Numbered from the stretch's first letter, positions 1 to 5,633 are shown. The stretch is 7,848 nucleotides of DNA from Deinococcus marmoris DSM 12784 (GCF_000701405.1 NZ_JNIV01000151.1:1-7848), one strand, 5' to 3'. A program made the numbers and translations. The notes: a model not told the origin generated them from the letters alone.

Positions 1-51
1 ACCTGCGGGCCTGAAGCTCGAGAGAAGACGCCTGGCATATCTAAACCGGAG

Positions 52-60
52 ATCAAGAAC
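52..60. repeat. Left 9-bp target-site duplication of the MITE
   Basis: ATCAAGAAC here is repeated exactly at 297-305, abutting both ends of the 18-bp terminal inverted repeats. The perfect match suggests a recent insertion. Confidence 0.8.
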
Positions 61-296
61 TTCAGTACCGGACAACTTGGATTTAAGCTTCACTGGCACG
101 CGAAAAAGCCTTTGCTCGTCGCTTGGATGACGTTTGAGAGAACGTTGTATCCATCGTGCCGCCTCCTGACAGAGCCGACAAGCGCTTGAGATCAGAAGCT
201 GTTCTCAGCGCATTTCTTGTCCCAGACGGGATCGTTGCTCATATCAAGCTTTCTGCCGATCTGGACGACGAAAAAGTGAAGTTGTCCAGTACTGAA
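61..296. mobile_element. 236-bp MITE-like non-autonomous transposon
   Basis: The ends are an 18-bp inverted repeat with one mismatch: TTCAGTACCGGACAACTT at 61-78 and AAGTTGTCCAGTACTGAA at 279-296. They are immediately flanked by a perfect 9-bp direct repeat, ATCAAGAAC, at 52-60 and 297-305, the signature of a transposition event. The interior is too short for a transposase. On the minus strand it contains an AGGAGG ribosome site followed by ATG and a 23-codon open frame (about 151-82) that I cannot assign; it may be the decapitated start of a parent transposase. A 9-bp duplication occurs in several DDE families (for example parts of IS4 and IS1), so the family is not resolved. The element lies about 50 bp upstream of the aldo/keto reductase start and could affect its transcription. 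Confidence 0.8.
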
Positions 297-305
297 ATCA
301 AGAAC
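297..305. repeat. Right 9-bp target-site duplication of the MITE
   Basis: Exact copy of ATCAAGAAC from 52-60, directly adjoining the right terminal inverted repeat. Confidence 0.8.
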
Positions 306-347
306 AGATGTGCTGTTTCGGCTTAGGGTGTCATGCGAGGTGACGCT

Positions 348-1358
348 ATGGAATATCGTCGATTGGGCCAATCTGGTTTGCAGGTCAGTGCGCTTTCCTT
401 TGGTGCTTGGGTAACGTTTGGCACGCAATTAGATGCGAACGGTGCCCTGGAACTCATGTCCGCTGCCTATGACCACGGGTGTAACTTCTTTGACAATGCC
501 GAGGCGTACGCTCAAGGCCAGGCGGAAACCATCATGGGCCAGGCCCTGGCCAAGGCAGGCTGGCGGCGCGATAGCTACATCGTTTCAAGCAAAGTCTTCG
601 GCGGAGCGGTTAAAAACCCAGCTCCAACTCAGCGGGGACTTTCACGCAAGCACATTTACGAGGCGTGCTACCAGGCCATCGAACGCCTTCAGTGCGGGTA
701 CCTGGATTTGTACTTTTGTCACCGCCCAGACCGCGCCACCCCCATTGAAGAAACGGTGCGGGCCATGACCGAGTTGATCCAGCGCGGTGACGTTCTGTAC
801 TGGGGAACGAGTGAGTGGTCGGCGCAGGAATTGATGGAAGCTTACGCCGTCGCCCGCCAGTACAACCTGATTCCCCCGACCATGGAGCAGCCGCAATACA
901 ACATGCTCACCCGCTACCGGGTCGAGGTCGAATACAGCCGCTTGTACCGCACGGACACGCTCGGCTTGGGCACCACGGTCTGGTCGCCGCTGGCGAGCGG
1001 TCTTCTGACCGGCAAGTACAACGATGTGGTTCCGAATGACACCCGCGTCAACCTGCCCGGTTACGAATGGTTGAAAGCCAGGCTCGAGAGTGAAGAAGGC
1101 CAAACCAACTTGATTAAAATTCGGGGCCTGGCCAAGATTGCCGACGACTTGGGCACGACCTTGCCGAAGCTCGCCCTGGCGTGGTGCGCCAAGAATCCAA
1201 ATGTGAGCACGGTGATTACTGGTGCCTCCAAGGTCACGCAAGTGGTGGAGAATTTTTCTGCGCTTGAGTTGCTTCCCCAGCTCACCGACGAGGTGATGGC
1301 GGCCATTGATGCGTCACTGGGCAACAAAGAAACCCGCTTATATGGTTCGAGCGAGTAG
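348..1358 (+). CDS. Aldo/keto reductase, Kv-beta/AKR6-like
   Basis: Predicted cytoplasmic NADPH-dependent oxidoreductase of 336 residues that reduces aldehydes or ketones; the true substrate cannot be read from sequence. It has the full TIM-barrel length of the family. The catalytic tetrad is visible: D49 and Y54 in FFDNAEAY, K82 in SSKVF, and H125 in YFCHRPD. WGTSEW (152-157), [12 protein letters not shown] (213-224) and the cofactor-binding [12 protein letters not shown] (291-302) match the voltage-gated potassium channel beta-subunit-like branch (AKR6, relatives of YghZ and similar bacterial enzymes). I chose ATG 348 because GAGGTG lies five bases upstream; an ATG at 333 adds only five residues and has no better ribosome site. 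No operon partner is evident: the MITE lies upstream and an IS6 fragment downstream. The gene appears intact. Confidence 0.93.
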   Translation: MEYRRLGQSGLQVSALSFGAWVTFGTQLDANGALELMSAAYDHGCNFFDNAEAYAQGQAETIMGQALAKAGWRRDSYIVSSKVFGGAVKNPAPTQRGLSRKHIYEACYQAIERLQCGYLDLYFCHRPDRATPIEETVRAMTELIQRGDVLYWGTSEWSAQELMEAYAVARQYNLIPPTMEQPQYNMLTRYRVEVEYSRLYRTDTLGLGTTVWSPLASGLLTGKYNDVVPNDTRVNLPGYEWLKARLESEEGQTNLIKIRGLAKIADDLGTTLPKLALAWCAKNPNVSTVITGASKVTQVVENFSALELLPQLTDEVMAAIDASLGNKETRLYGSSE

Positions 1359-1402
1359 AACCAAACTCGGGTATGAACAATGTAAGGTTGTGTCGGCTCG
1401 AC

Positions 1403-1433
1403 TTGACCTGCGATGGTTGTGGCAAGTTATTCT
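1403..1433 (+). promoter_or_regulatory. Weak promoter-like sequence before the IS6 fragment
   Basis: TTGACC (1403-1408) and TATTCT (1428-1433) are 19 bp apart and lie just ahead of the GTG at 1448. The long spacer makes it a weak candidate. It may be the native transposase promoter overlapping the left end of the IS. Confidence 0.3.
1415..1428 (+). repeat. Possible IS6-family left terminal repeat
   Basis: GGTTGTGGCAAGTT resembles the GG..CTGTTGCAAAGTT ends of IS6-family elements and sits 20 bp before the IS6 transposase fragment, where the left end would be expected. Several bases differ from the family pattern, so this is tentative. Confidence 0.35.
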
Positions 1434-1447
1434 AGTAGGGTGGCGCG

Positions 1448-1705
1448 GTGTTGAGCAGTCAGAAGCTTCCCGGATACCGATTCCCTCGTGAAGTCATCGG
1501 ATACGTCGTGTGGCTGTATCACCGATTCACGCTGAGTGACCAGGATGGTGAAGAACTCTTGCATGACGTGGGGCTGCCGGAGGCCGGGGAACTGGTGCCG
1601 CTCCAGGACAGTGGAAAGCGCCGAGGATTGTTCATCAACACCGCGCCGAAGAAGCTGGAGGCCATGAAGGATCGCCATGCCCGGACCACCGTGAACGTGA
1701 GCTAG
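1448..1705 (+). pseudogene. Truncated IS6-family transposase joined to unrelated sequence
   Basis: The frame opens with a GTG. Residues of the segment around GYRFPREVIGYVVWLYHRF and the following LSDQDGEELLHDVGL match the conserved N-terminus of IS6-family DDE transposases (family pattern GYRFP.E.I..AVWLY.RF.LS.RDVEELL). Similarity stops near nucleotide 1572, where the family normally continues with VS.ETVR.W and the DDE core. The remaining 44 or so codons (LPEAGELVPLQDSGKRR and onward to NVS) have no resemblance to a transposase. About 200 residues of the enzyme are therefore missing and the element cannot transpose itself. The junction probably marks a deletion or a later insertion. The chimeric ORF could still be translated, but I see no evidence that it does anything. 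Confidence 0.7.
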
Positions 1706-1709
1706 CAAA

Positions 1710-1928
1710 TTGAACTCGCCCTATGACGCTGAGACGCACGAGGTCCGCATCGCTCTGCCAGACAAGCTGGACGGCGCGCTGTTCGGGGAAGGCGACTACA
1801 CTCTGGAAGTCCTGCGGGGCAAGACCAGCCGGGTCAGGCTGCGCGAGCATGACGCGGAAGCCGTGGAAGGCCAGCGGCAAGCGGACGCCGAGCGCGAGCT
1901 GGAGCTAGGGGAGAGCGCCCCGGCTTAA
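1710..1928 (+). CDS. Small hypothetical protein, possibly a decapitated gene
   Basis: Open frame of 72 residues. The only available start is TTG 1710, since a stop lies in frame at 1698-1700 and there is no in-frame ATG near the front. The ribosome site is weak. The first two thirds look like beta strands (EVRIALPD, YTLEVLRGKTSRVRLRE), followed by a charged Glu/Arg/Gln-rich helix with many Ala, giving the codon-constrained look of real protein. I do not recognise it. It begins four bases after the stop of the IS6 chimera, in a different frame, so it and the tail of that chimera may be parts of one older gene broken by the IS6 insertion. Confidence 0.4.
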   Translation: MNSPYDAETHEVRIALPDKLDGALFGEGDYTLEVLRGKTSRVRLREHDAEAVEGQRQADAERELELGESAPA

Positions 1929-1977
1929 CTTCTGGGCGGTGAGACACCTGCAAGAGCAATCTTTTATGCTGAGGCAC

Positions 1978-2511
1978 ATGAAACTTTCCAAATGGGGCGC
2001 ATTCGCCTGTGGACTCATGCTGCTGGGTGCTGGAACCGCTGCGGGCGGGCGTGTCGGGGAGACCAGGGTGTTCTACAGCGATATCCCCGTGCTGCGGTGG
2101 GTCGGGATCGTCGAGGGGGATGGCCAGTCCGTCGAGACGATGATGGGGTTCTTCTGCCGCAATGGCAAATTCACCGCCATATTGACGACCGAGACCACCC
2201 TCCTGAGCAGCGCCCAGCATGCCCTTCAAAATGCCACTGGGCGTGCGCCCAACGTGACGTACCAGGTGGATGCCCAGCAGCCCAAGACGCTGCCCTCCCA
2301 GCCTGTGGTGGATGCTGGCAGCCGTGACCCGGATCTCACCAAACTGGCCTTTGACGCGGCCCGCGACGCCATCTTGCTCGAAGCCTTCACCAACGCCACC
2401 ACACAGGTGTTCATGCGCGTGCTTCGGACCGAGGCCGCTCCTCTGGAGTACACCTTCCAAGTGGCCGGGTTTAAACAAGCCGTACAGGCCGTGAACGCCT
2501 GCAAGGGGTAG
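1978..2511 (+). CDS. Predicted exported protein with two mature cysteines
   Basis: 177 residues. The start MKLSKWGAFACGLMLLGAGT is a classical signal peptide: basic N-region, hydrophobic core and a small-residue cleavage region near residues 20-24. This supports ATG 1978, which has GAGG three bases upstream, over GTG 1939 and ATG 1966. Cys11 is in the hydrophobic core without a proper lipobox, so I do not call it a lipoprotein. The mature chain has C60 (FFCRNGK) and C175 (NACKG), likely a disulfide joining the ends. The C-terminal pattern F-x-V-x-G-F-x-x-A-x-x-x-V-x-x-C is like the ends of small periplasmic proteins whose last Cys is paired. I cannot assign a function. It seems to be transcribed alone, with the terminator at 2633-2657 downstream. 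Confidence 0.75.
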   Translation: MKLSKWGAFACGLMLLGAGTAAGGRVGETRVFYSDIPVLRWVGIVEGDGQSVETMMGFFCRNGKFTAILTTETTLLSSAQHALQNATGRAPNVTYQVDAQQPKTLPSQPVVDAGSRDPDLTKLAFDAARDAILLEAFTNATTQVFMRVLRTEAAPLEYTFQVAGFKQAVQAVNACKG

Positions 2512-2594
2512 CCGCCAGGACAAGGCAGCTCACCAGCCTGCTGCCACTCACGCCTCTCTTGATGGCCCTTTACTCGGGCATCCGATGCATGGAT

Positions 2595-2623
2595 TTGACA
2601 GGGGCTGAATACCGCCCTATATT
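2595..2623 (+). promoter_or_regulatory. Sigma-70-like promoter in repeat copy 1
   Basis: TTGACA (2595-2600), a 17-bp spacer and TATATT (2618-2623). Transcription would start near 2630 and meet the terminator hairpin at once; no gene lies between. Confidence 0.6.
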
Positions 2624-2632
2624 GAAGGAATC

Positions 2633-2657
2633 AAAGCGGCCTTGCAGGCCGCTTTTT
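2633..2657. terminator. Intrinsic terminator (bidirectional) in repeat copy 1
   Basis: The stem AAAGCGGCCT pairs with AGGCCGCTTT around a TGC loop and is followed by a run of five T on the plus strand. It can end transcripts of the exported-protein gene from the left. Read on the minus strand it could also end the DUF6440-like gene, but with fewer T residues. Confidence 0.8.
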
Positions 2658-2735
2658 CCATGTCTGGTCCGGCTCCCCATCCCCTGGACCCTAGGTGAGC
2701 GCCCTTGCCCTGGCGGCGCTGAGCGAAATGGGGAA

Positions 2736-2924
2736 TCAGGTCTGAGACTGATCGTCCATGACCAGGGGCTTGCCGTCCCTGTCCACCAGTACGGTCAGGC
2801 CACCCCCCGTCCCGATCCACTGATACAGGTAGCAGACGCCTGTTTCCCGGTCACGCAGAACGCGGGTGACTTCGGTCAGGCTTTTCTCTTCGTGGACGGT
2901 TTCAAAACGCTTGGTCTTGGCCAT
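2736..2924 (-). CDS. DUF6440-like small protein
   Basis: 62 residues with the features of the DUF6440 family: basic start ending KRFE, then ETGVCYLYQWIGTGGGLTVLVDRDGKPLV (residues 27-55) with the characteristic TGV-x-YL, GGLT-x-L-x-D and DGKP motifs. The family has no known function; these are short, soluble beta-rich proteins. The length is near full for the family. The start codon ATG 2924 is preceded on the minus strand by TACGCT and six bases, so the message is probably leaderless; an AGGTGA farther upstream is too distant to act as a ribosome site. It points away from the gene at 3035 and towards the terminator at 2633-2657. Confidence 0.82.
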   Translation of the reverse strand: MAKTKRFETVHEEKSLTEVTRVLRDRETGVCYLYQWIGTGGGLTVLVDRDGKPLVMDDQSQT

Positions 2925-3022
2925 AGTTCAAGCGTACTTCACCTGAAGTCCGGCTCGGTGCGCCAGGACGTGACTGGCGGTTTCGGGGCATGAGGACAGG
3001 TCTCAGAGCCAACCCGCTGCCG

Positions 3023-3034
3023 TATCCTGACCCC
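3023..3034 (+). promoter_or_regulatory. Leaderless-type -10 element
   Basis: TATCCT (3023-3028) lies six bases before the ATG at 3035, so the transcript would start at or next to the start codon. No clear -35 hexamer is seen. Confidence 0.45.
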
Positions 3035-3295
3035 ATGCGCCTGCCTGAATCGACTCCCACCGAACTGGCGAACCTGCTGGCCCGCGCTTACGCCGCCGAT
3101 CACGGAAATGGCGACGATGGCCCCAGCGCTGCTGAGCGCACCGCTCTGGCGGACTACCTGGGATGCCATAAAGACGTACGCGCCGCCGCGCTTGCCGTGT
3201 GGTGTGAGGAACTGGACGGCGTGACCGAGAATGAGGCCGAATACTGGCTGGACGTGGAGTTCGTGGAGCCGTGCCATGAAGAGCGGGCCGTCTAA
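3035..3295 (+). CDS. Small acidic hypothetical protein
   Basis: 86 residues from ATG 3035; the same frame is open from ATG 2990, but the -10 element at 3023-3028 falls inside that longer version and argues for the inner start. The protein is acidic and helical: ELANLLARAYAADHGNGDD, then ERTALADYLGCHKDVRAAALAVWCEELD, and a C-terminal acidic EYWLDVEFVEPCHEE. It has three cysteines and no membrane segment or signal peptide. I do not recognise the family. It stands alone, divergent from the DUF6440-like gene. Confidence 0.6.
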   Translation: MRLPESTPTELANLLARAYAADHGNGDDGPSAAERTALADYLGCHKDVRAAALAVWCEELDGVTENEAEYWLDVEFVEPCHEERAV

Positions 3296-3354
3296 AGCGG
3301 AATGCAACGGGGCAGGTCTGAGCGGCGTGTCGGCCCTTTCTAGCCAGCGCCTAC

Positions 3355-3368
3355 TTGCTGATCAGCAA
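3355..3368. promoter_or_regulatory. Perfect 14-bp palindrome, possible operator
   Basis: TTGCTGATCAGCAA reads the same on both strands and is centred 33 bp before the ATG at 3394. It covers the position where the -35 element for the -10 at 3382 would lie, so a dimeric regulator bound here would block polymerase. The binding protein is unknown. Confidence 0.4.
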
Positions 3369-3381
3369 TCAGGCGCAACGC

Positions 3382-3393
3382 TATGGTGGCGAC
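3382..3393 (+). promoter_or_regulatory. Leaderless-type -10 element
   Basis: TATGGT (3382-3387) is followed by six bases and ATG 3394. TGATCA inside the palindrome is 17 bp upstream and is the only -35 candidate. Confidence 0.45.
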
Positions 3394-3678
3394 ATGCGTG
3401 AGACCGCCTCTGGTCTAGTTGCAAGGGTTTTTCAAATCTCTGGCCGAGGCTGGGTGCTTGAGGTTCCTGCTGCCTCACTTGAAGGAGCGGTCTTCATAGG
3501 CGACTTGATCACCTGCGCGGCCACTGAAACACGCCGCACCGTGACTGTGAAAGATCTGGTGGTCCCGCGCAAACAGGGACAATCATGTGTCGCCGTTGTC
3601 GTGGGAGAGGTGCGAGAAGCTCTTGTTCGATCATGGCTTGGCCAAACTGTTGTTTTTACGCGGCCCGATCCTGAGTAG
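3394..3678 (+). CDS. Small beta-rich protein, EF-Tu domain 2-like
   Basis: 94 residues from ATG 3394 (the frame is also open from TTG 3355, inside the palindrome). The order of motifs recalls the beta-barrel domain 2 of translational GTPases: QISGRGWVLEVPAASLEGAVFIGDLITC (14-41) parallels the family's GRG-x-V-x-G-x-V-x-x-G-x-(I/V)-x-x-GD, then a strand TVTVKDLVV and SCVAVVVGEVREALVRSWLGQTVVF (64-88), parallel to the AG-x-x-x-G-x-x-L-x-G and RG-x-V-x-A end of the barrel. There is no GTPase domain, so it is not a translation factor. This fold assignment is inference from pattern; the function is unknown. The gene converges with the HNH gene and no terminator is obvious between them. Confidence 0.6.
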   Translation: MRETASGLVARVFQISGRGWVLEVPAASLEGAVFIGDLITCAATETRRTVTVKDLVVPRKQGQSCVAVVVGEVREALVRSWLGQTVVFTRPDPE

Positions 3679-3734
3679 CTTTCTCTGATCTAGGGGTGAT
3701 CGACTGGAGCCACGGCACACCTGCCACCGATCCG

Positions 3735-4046
3735 CTATGGAATGACGCTCTCGAACAGCGTGCCCCGGCGATCCTCCGTAACGCCCCGGAACAGTTCGGG
3801 GAACAGGCTGGGCATCCCCTTGCGGGCGCAACGCAGGTGGTATTCGATATGGGCGTGGTAGCGCTGGGAAGGTAGCACCAGCAGATTGGCCGGATCGTTG
3901 TTGGTGCTGTCGCCGCCCTCGTGGTGGACGATCTCGCCAGGGGCCAGGGGACGGGCCAGCATCTGCTCGGCCAGAACGCGGTGCAGCGAGCGGGCCTTGC
4001 CCGCCTTTTTGTCGCGTGTCTTCCGGTAGACCTTGCGCTCCCTCAC
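3735..4046 (-). CDS. HNH endonuclease, small free-standing type
   Basis: 103 residues. A basic N-terminal arm (RERKVYRKTRDKKAGKARS, residues 2-20) leads into the HNH core: the histidine pair H41-H42 in EIVHHEGGDSTNNDPANL, N54 of the NL pair, and H64/H66 in RYHAHIEYH. This is the layout of small phage and mobile HNH enzymes that nick or cut DNA, with H42 as the likely general base. The zinc-binding cysteine pairs found in some HNH proteins are absent. The start is GTG 4046, seven bases after GGGAGG. The GTG overlaps the TGA of the upstream gene by four bases, which implies translational coupling. Cellular target and role (homing, restriction or packaging) cannot be told from the protein alone. 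Confidence 0.9.
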   Translation of the reverse strand: MRERKVYRKTRDKKAGKARSLHRVLAEQMLARPLAPGEIVHHEGGDSTNNDPANLLVLPSQRYHAHIEYHLRCARKGMPSLFPELFRGVTEDRRGTLFESVIP

Positions 4047-4321
4047 CCCCGAACCTCCCGGCCCACTGTTCCACCCTTCTCCGTGTCCAAGCCAGAATAC
4101 GCCGCCCTACAGGGCAGGCACCGCCAGTCTGCCGCGCTGGCCCAGCTTCCCAGAGGCAGCTCACTCAGCCGCCGGACTTCCATGGTTACGGCTCGGCCCT
4201 GCACCTTTGCCTCCCCGTGCACGATCAATGCGCGGGCGTCACGGAGCAGGACGCTGTGGGCTTCCCACAGCGTCGACAAGTTACTTGTGCCCAAAGCCGC
4301 ACAACCCGGACTGGGTACCAA
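4043..4321 (-). CDS. Hypothetical protein coupled to the HNH gene
   Basis: 92 residues from TTG 4321, which has AGGCGG five bases upstream. The TGA stop overlaps the GTG of the HNH gene, and the membrane-protein gene ends 30 bases before it; both facts support a real gene in an operon. The centre (SVLLRDARALIVHGEAKVQG and the following AVTMEVRRLSELP) looks like alternating strands and helix. Two cysteines sit at WRCLPC. I do not recognise a family. The start is uncertain: the N-terminal 15 residues look non-conserved and translation might begin later. Confidence 0.5.
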   Translation of the reverse strand: MVPSPGCAALGTSNLSTLWEAHSVLLRDARALIVHGEAKVQGRAVTMEVRRLSELPLGSWASAADWRCLPCRAAYSGLDTEKGGTVGREVRG

Positions 4322-4351
4322 GTCAACCGCCTGCGCGAATGACGGCGTCAG

Positions 4352-4615
4352 CTACAGCACGACGTTCATGATCTTGACCAGTATCCCAATGGCCCAGAAG
4401 ATCCCCACCAAGAACAGCACAAAAGACCACTGTTTCTGGTCGGCCAGCCAGTTCTGCCGGGCCTGATAGAAAAAGACGCCCGGGATCACCAGGCCGATCA
4501 GGGTGACCATGACCACACTCGCCCACAGGAACTGTTCAGACAGGACGAAGCTCACGCCAAGAACTAGGGCGTAGAGAATGCCCAGCACATGGACGGGCCT
4601 GAGGTGTCGCCGCAT
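4352..4615 (-). CDS. Three-helix inner-membrane protein of unknown function
   Basis: 87 residues, strongly hydrophobic. Predicted membrane segments lie at about 8-27, 29-50 and 62-84, with a short polar loop QARQNWLADQKQ (51-62) between the second and third. The N-terminus RRHLR is basic and probably cytoplasmic. No enzyme motif is visible. A strong AAAGGAGG lies only one base before ATG 4615, too close for ordinary initiation; either the start is used with a TACAAA -10 on a near-leaderless message, or translation begins at a later codon such as GTG at residue 10. It is first in a minus-strand cluster with the small unknown protein and the HNH nuclease. Confidence 0.75.
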   Translation of the reverse strand: MRRHLRPVHVLGILYALVLGVSFVLSEQFLWASVVMVTLIGLVIPGVFFYQARQNWLADQKQWSFVLFLVGIFWAIGILVKIMNVVL

Positions 4616-4988
4616 GCCTCCTTTGTACCATTACGCTCCGCACCAAGTGATGCCCGGTGAGCAGGTGACGCGTGAGTGCCATCGACATCTCGTTCTGAAG
4701 GCGAACATCGGCCTGTATTTAAAGGCGTGCCTGCCCATTTCCCCGCCATCGCACGGTGTTTTGACCTCCAGCGCCAACCTGACTGCAAATTCGGTGGCAC
4801 ATTAAAGTTCCCCTGCGCGCCGTGCACCAGGTGTGCCCTTCAGAGACGGCATTGCGGGAGCAATGGAACGGAGGGTCGGGGGATGTGCGCATTGATCACT
4901 GGTCCGTCCCGGACATTGACTCGGGGGCGTGACCCTGGGCGGCTCTGATCCTGTTTTGGATGACAGAGCCCAGTCTTCCGTTCCATTG
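4616..4988. other. Non-coding stretch with inverted repeat and hairpins
   Basis: I find no convincing gene here: the open frames overlap each other and none has a ribosome site or a recognisable protein. The right half holds the inverted repeat described at 4846-5003 and a strong hairpin. A TTGACC-17-TGCAAA pair at 4761-4789 is promoter-like, but nothing lies downstream of it. Confidence 0.55.
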
Positions 4989-5003
4989 CTACTGCGTTGC
5001 CGT
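4846..5003. repeat. 158-bp segment bounded by 27-bp imperfect inverted repeats
   Basis: The arms are 4846-4872 and 4977-5003, matching at 23 of 27 positions by hand count; the inner 14 bases, AGCAATGGAACGGA and its complement, are exact. The right arm runs through the last codons and the TAG stop of the acyltransferase-like gene. No clean target duplication flanks it (only a two-base AG). It may be a miniature transposon, an inverted duplication of the gene end, or a structured RNA. Confidence 0.65.
4934..4973. terminator. Strong imperfect hairpin, possible terminator
   Basis: CTGGG-CGG-CTCTGATCC pairs with GGAT-GA-CAGAGCCCAG around a TGTTTT loop, with small bulges. It lies just past the stop of the minus-strand acyltransferase-like gene. 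There is no T tract on the far side, so a Rho-independent role is doubtful. Confidence 0.4.
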
Positions 5004-5519
5004 AGCCCCACCAAGTTGCTGAATGCGCCAGCGCAGCAGGCGCTGCAACAAGATGGGGTAGACGTGCAAAGGGACCGCCAGCACCAGCAATCCGCTGACC
5101 ACATCTGGCCGCGAAGACCACAGCGCAATGGCGATCAGGCAGGTCATCAGGAGCGCCCAGGCGTGGCCCAGTTCGGAACGCCAGGTTTCCTCGGTCAGCC
5201 TGGCAAGTTCCCCTCGCTTTCCGCTATAACCCCTGGCCTTCTGGATCATCCGGTTCCATCCGATCAGATCAAGAATCCGCTTGAAGGCCAGGACCCCTAG
5301 CCTCCGGGACCACCTGGACTCATTTGGCCCCACGTTGAGGGTGAGAGGTCCAACGGCCCTGGGGAGAACCTGCGGGACAATCTTGACCGCGACGATCATC
5401 AGGAGCCAGTGAAGAAGCCAGGCGAAAGAAAACGCTGGAACCGCAGCGACAGGCAGAAACAGACTCGTCCAGAGCGCGAGCGCCACCGTCAGGCCACTGG
5501 CCAGTCCCCATTTGATCAT
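4989..5519 (-). CDS. CrtO-like membrane acyltransferase family protein
   Basis: 176 residues with four likely membrane segments (about 4-23, 29-50, 119-135, 141-157). Between them is a polar stretch with FKRILDLIGWNRMIQKARGYSG (79-100) and RLTEETWRSELGHAW (107-121). This order, with the E-T-x-R-x-E-x-x-H signature (E111 to H119) and the closing P-x-x-x-x-QR-x-x-R motif (155-165), resembles the glycosyl-4,4'-diaponeurosporenoate acyltransferase (CrtO) family, membrane enzymes that esterify glycosylated carotenoids. Deinococci make carotenoids, but no other pigment gene is nearby, so the substrate is open. Start ATG 5519 has GAGGT three bases upstream. The TAG stop falls inside an inverted repeat, so the C-terminus (GGATATQ) may have been altered by a rearrangement. 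Confidence 0.7.
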   Translation of the reverse strand: MIKWGLASGLTVALALWTSLFLPVAAVPAFSFAWLLHWLLMIVAVKIVPQVLPRAVGPLTLNVGPNESRWSRRLGVLAFKRILDLIGWNRMIQKARGYSGKRGELARLTEETWRSELGHAWALLMTCLIAIALWSSRPDVVSGLLVLAVPLHVYPILLQRLLRWRIQQLGGATATQ

Positions 5520-5568
5520 TTGACCTCGGCGCGCTGAGTATCGGGCGTGGAGTGGCGGTTGGCATAGA

Positions 5569-5592
5569 GAAGGCGACCCGGAGGTCGCCTTT
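5569..5592. terminator. Hairpin between the resolvase remnant and the acyltransferase-like gene
   Basis: AAGGCGACC pairs perfectly with GGTCGCCTT around CGGA. It lies downstream of the minus-strand resolvase remnant and upstream of the acyltransferase-like gene. The tail on the minus strand (TCTCTATG) is only moderately T-rich, so termination strength is uncertain. Confidence 0.55.
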
Positions 5593-5633
5593 GATGTCGC
5601 ACAGAATAGCGCGGTATGCGCCCGGTGTCCAAT

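Larger units (their letters stand above)
2577..2662 (+). repeat. Promoter-terminator repeat, copy 1
   Basis: This stretch aligns without gaps to 6361-6446, at a constant offset of 3784 and about 76% identity by hand count. The block from just before the -35 to the -10 differs at a single base over 28, and the 3' end (GCTTTTTCCATG) is identical. The unit is a sigma-70-type promoter followed within ten bases by an intrinsic terminator. It lies between the exported-protein gene and the converging DUF6440-like gene. Confidence 0.75.

Noticed and set aside
642..1241. 199-codon open frame on the minus strand inside the aldo/keto reductase
   Set aside because: It lies wholly opposite a clearly recognised enzyme gene, has no recognisable domain, and is a typical high-GC antisense open frame.
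1448..1928. Toxin-antitoxin pair made of the two adjacent small frames
   Set aside because: The first frame is clearly an IS6 transposase fragment and the second has no antitoxin DNA-binding motif.
1834..2523. 229-codon minus-strand open frame over the exported-protein gene
   Set aside because: It is opposite a gene with a good signal peptide and start site and shows no known motif.
2624..2633. A tRNA or structured RNA gene between the promoter and terminator of the repeat
   Set aside because: Only about ten bases separate the -10 from the hairpin in each copy; nothing tRNA-like fits there.
2559..2993. Open frames through both promoter-terminator repeats share a peptide like LT-x-AEYRPI
   Set aside because: The shared peptide follows directly from the repeated promoter DNA; neither frame has a ribosome site or extends in a conserved way.
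4676..4948. Plus-strand small gene in the 4616-4988 gap
   Set aside because: No ribosome site, atypical amino-acid composition and several equally long competing frames.
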